Below, piece by piece: positions 61,778-64,000 of a stretch of DNA of 64,000 bases; the first letter of the stretch is position 1, and every line of letters begins with the position of its first letter. Origin of the DNA: JAUYQR01 sp963822435 (GTDB lineage: Bacteria > Pseudomonadota > Alphaproteobacteria > Rhodobacterales > Rhodobacteraceae). The DNA is taken from NCBI GenBank assembly GCA_963822435.1, contig CAWGHN010000004.1:186001-250000 (forward strand), read 5' to 3'. Position numbers and translations under genes: made by a program. The notes under the pieces are model-generated. The model did not search any database and was not told the origin of the DNA. It worked only from the letters and a program-made list of their open reading frames with translations.

Positions 61778-62072
61778 GGGGAACCCGTGCTGGTTGCTTT
61801 CCGGTCCACCTAGCTGATGCGTGTGACTGGCAGACGACGGTTGGGTCAAAGATCCATGACAGCTCCGGGATTGCTGGCCGGTTTGTGTGACGGAGCGGAC
61901 AGTTGGCGTGGATGGTCCGCGGGCGGAAGCGGCACTGATCGAGGTGCCTTGGCCGAATGCGTTGAGGTTGGGTGCGGGGCTGCTGACTTTTGTAAATACC
62001 CGGTCCGCCTGAGGGAACCGGGACGCGGGGCGATGCGTTGTGGCAATCGCACAATAGCATTGGGGGGCTGGC

Positions 62073-63584
62073 GTGACATTGCCTCATGGTCTTGCTGCCG
62101 ACACGTCGGAACCGGTGGCCGACGGGCGCGAGTTGCGTGCACTTTACGATTTCACCGATGCGATCTACCGCGCCCGGTCTGTCGACGAGATCTATGCGGC
62201 CGCACTGGACGCGATCACTACGACGCTCGGCTGCGACAGGGCGTCGATCCTGCTGTTCGACCCGGCTGGTGTGATGACCTTCGTGGCATGGCGCGGCCTG
62301 TCGGACCGGTATCGCCGGATGCTTGCGGGCCACACGCCCTGGCGGCCGGAGGATATCGACCCGTCTCCGATCTATGTAGTGGACATTCGCGAAACGGATG
62401 AGCCGGACTGGATCAAGGACGAGATCGCTGCGGAGGGGATCGTCGGGCTTGGCTTTATCCCGCTGACGCTGGAAGGCCGGGTGATGGGCAAGTTCATGAC
62501 CTACTATCGCCAGCGTCAGGAGGTCGAGCCGCATCTGACCACGCTTGCCGTGACCATTGCCCGCCAGCTTGGCTTCAGCATCGGGCGGGCACGGGCCGAG
62601 GCGTCGCGTGAGGCGGCGCTGGCTGACCTGCGCCTGTCGGAGGAGCGGTTCCGGCTGATGTCGGAACAGGCGCCGGTGATGATCTGGATGAGCGATCCGA
62701 ACGGGCACTGCCAGCACTTGAACCGCATGGCGCGTGAATTCTGGGGGGTCGAGGAAGGCGCGATCGGGACCTTTGACTGGGCATCAACCATCCATCCCGA
62801 CGACGTGGAGGCTGTGGGAACCCAAATGGGCCAAGCCGTGGCCACCCACCAGCCGGTTGTCTTGCGCGGGCGCTATGCCAACGTGCAGGGCGACTGGCGC
62901 ACGTTGCAGACCGAAGCCCGCCCGCGCTTTGGCGGGAATGGAAGTTTCCTCGGGATGATTGGTGTCAATGTCGATGTGACCGAGCAGGAAAACATGGCGC
63001 GGCAACGCGAGCTGATGCTGGGCGAGTTGAACCACCGGGTAAAGAACACCCTCGCCGTCGTTCAGGCCATTGCGCACCAGACCTTCAAGGGCGCCACGCC
63101 CAACCCGCAAGTTGCCGCCTTTACCGGCCGCCTTGGCGTGCTGGCAAAGGCGCACAACATGCTGTCGCGGGTGCAATGGGAATGCACGCCACTCGACCGG
63201 CTGACGCTTGAGGTGCTGTCTGGCAACCCAGCCACCCGGAACCGGGTTTTCGTGCAGGGACCGGCGGTCATGCTGCAACCAAAGCAGGCGCTGGCAATCG
63301 CTCTGGCGCTGCACGAACTCCAGACCAATGCGCTGAAATATGGCGCTCTTTCGGTGGAGGGTGGAACGGTGTCTGTGAAGTGGCAAAACGCCGAGCCCAA
63401 GCGGCTGGAGATCGTGTGGCGCGAAGCCGGCGGACCGGATGTGCAGGCCCCGACGCATCGCGGGTTTGGCACGATGATGATCGAGCAGGGTCTGGCTGCC
63501 GATCTGGACGGGACGGCCACCATTGATTTCCGGCCCGAAGGTCTGGTGTGCCGGATCGACGCATTTTGCGGAGCCGCGACATGA
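62073..63584 (+). CDS. HWE-family sensor histidine kinase with GAF and PAS domains
   Basis: A 503-residue soluble kinase: GAF domain (about 25-170, LGCDRASILLFDPAGVMTFVAWRGL), PAS domain (about 190-310, FRLMSEQAPVMIWMSDPNG) and an HWE kinase core with phosphoacceptor His321 in LGELNHRVKNTLAVVQAIAHQTF, N-box HELQTNALKYGALS, the WxE motif in IVWREAGGP and GFGTMMIEQGLAADL. HWE kinases are typical of alphaproteobacteria and often sense light or redox; no LOV or bilin cysteine is evident. GTG 62073 is the start. It is coupled to the receiver gene by ATGA. Confidence 0.92.
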   Translation: MTLPHGLAADTSEPVADGRELRALYDFTDAIYRARSVDEIYAAALDAITTTLGCDRASILLFDPAGVMTFVAWRGLSDRYRRMLAGHTPWRPEDIDPSPIYVVDIRETDEPDWIKDEIAAEGIVGLGFIPLTLEGRVMGKFMTYYRQRQEVEPHLTTLAVTIARQLGFSIGRARAEASREAALADLRLSEERFRLMSEQAPVMIWMSDPNGHCQHLNRMAREFWGVEEGAIGTFDWASTIHPDDVEAVGTQMGQAVATHQPVVLRGRYANVQGDWRTLQTEARPRFGGNGSFLGMIGVNVDVTEQENMARQRELMLGELNHRVKNTLAVVQAIAHQTFKGATPNPQVAAFTGRLGVLAKAHNMLSRVQWECTPLDRLTLEVLSGNPATRNRVFVQGPAVMLQPKQALAIALALHELQTNALKYGALSVEGGTVSVKWQNAEPKRLEIVWREAGGPDVQAPTHRGFGTMMIEQGLAADLDGTATIDFRPEGLVCRIDAFCGAAT

Positions 63585-63961
63585 GCGCGCTGGCAAATCG
63601 TCGCGTTCTGGTGGTGGAGGACGAATTCCTGATTTCGGCGATGCTGTGCGACATGCTGATCGCCGCTTCGGCCGAGGTTGTCGGGCCCGCGGCACATGTC
63701 AGCGCGGCGCTGAAGCTGATCGAGGACAATCCGGTGGACGGCGCCATTCTGGACATGAACCTGAACGGGCAATGGATTGACCCGGTCGCCGAGGCGTTGG
63801 CCCGGCGCGCGATTCCGTTCGTGTTCACCACCGGCTATGGCACGAACGTTCGCAGCCAGAAGTTCGGCGCACGGACCATCGAAAAGCCCTACACGCTGGA
63901 GTGTGTCGAGGCAGAACTTGCGCTGGCGATAGAAGACGGCGCAAAAGCGCGGTCTGACTGA
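63581..63961 (+). CDS. Single-domain response regulator
   Basis: 126 residues, one receiver domain with acidic pair VEDEF, phosphoacceptor Asp58 (GAILDMNLNG), Thr in FVFTTGYG and Lys in IEKPYTLECVE. No output domain. The ATG overlaps the kinase stop (ATGA), giving a cognate pair. It likely works as a phosphate shuttle or competing sink, as in general stress response circuits of alphaproteobacteria. The window ends 39 bases after its stop. Confidence 0.93.
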   Translation: MSALANRRVLVVEDEFLISAMLCDMLIAASAEVVGPAAHVSAALKLIEDNPVDGAILDMNLNGQWIDPVAEALARRAIPFVFTTGYGTNVRSQKFGARTIEKPYTLECVEAELALAIEDGAKARSD

Positions 63962-64000
63962 CAGCGGCTCTGCCGGGTGACGCTCAGCCGCCCCAGGTGT

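Overview
The window looks like an accessory or island-rich part of an alphaproteobacterial genome, most likely Rhodobacterales/Rhodobacteraceae. This is inferred from high-GC codon use, twin-arginine and ABC families of roseobacter type, an aioXSR-aioBA arsenite oxidase locus, an HWE histidine kinase and a phosphonate (phn) operon. No rRNA, tRNA, CRISPR array or replication origin was recognised.

Layout. (1) 1-2.1 kb is mobile debris: a serine recombinase running off the left edge, a VOC-fold gene, a second recombinase lacking its catalytic N-terminus, and an IS5-type transposase tail. (2) 2.3-15.5 kb is a catabolic regulon on the plus strand, interrupted only by its likely GntR/FCD repressor on the minus strand. 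It holds a PxpA-like hydrolase, a highly divergent GroEL-like protein, a Pot-type ABC importer, a KipI/KipA (PxpB/PxpC) carboxyltransferase pair, an APH-fold kinase, a class-III PLP enzyme of the aminotransferase/phospho-lyase family, a free-standing biotin carrier protein and a biotin carboxylase. The same 12-bp palindromic word lies upstream of both halves. I read it as a biotin-dependent amide or lactam pathway coupled to amino-alcohol phosphorylation and phospho-elimination. (3) 16.0-24.4 kb is the arsenic region. A decayed ars operon (arsR and arsC intact, acr3 and arsH broken) is divergent from an apparently intact arsenite-oxidase locus (aioX-S-R-B-A). Its AioR has lost several AAA+ landmarks, including the GAFTGA loop. 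An IS6-type remnant follows.

(4) 25.1-36.8 kb is a type I secretion locus: an outer-membrane TolC-like protein, an HlyD adaptor, an ABC exporter with a long low-complexity head, and two large acidic putative substrates. One substrate carries a QGQGQD hexapeptide block followed by a Gly/Asp/Ala-rich body. A divergent LuxR-type regulator and a small partner gene follow. (5) 37-57.4 kb is a polysaccharide cluster: asnB, several GT4 glycosyltransferases, an ExoA-like GT2, a dehydratase/aminotransferase/initiating-transferase trio resembling bacillosamine-type sugar synthesis, a Wzy-like ligase or polymerase, Wzx, Wzz and a parallel beta-helix protein. IS remnants and a 1.5-kb stretch without recognisable genes separate its two halves. 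(6) 57.4-61.8 kb is a phosphonate operon, phnD-phnC-phnE-methyltransferase-phnM, with overlapping start/stop codons. (7) 62.1-64.0 kb is an HWE histidine kinase with a single-domain response regulator.

All assignments rest on reading motifs and family resemblance by eye; no database search was run.
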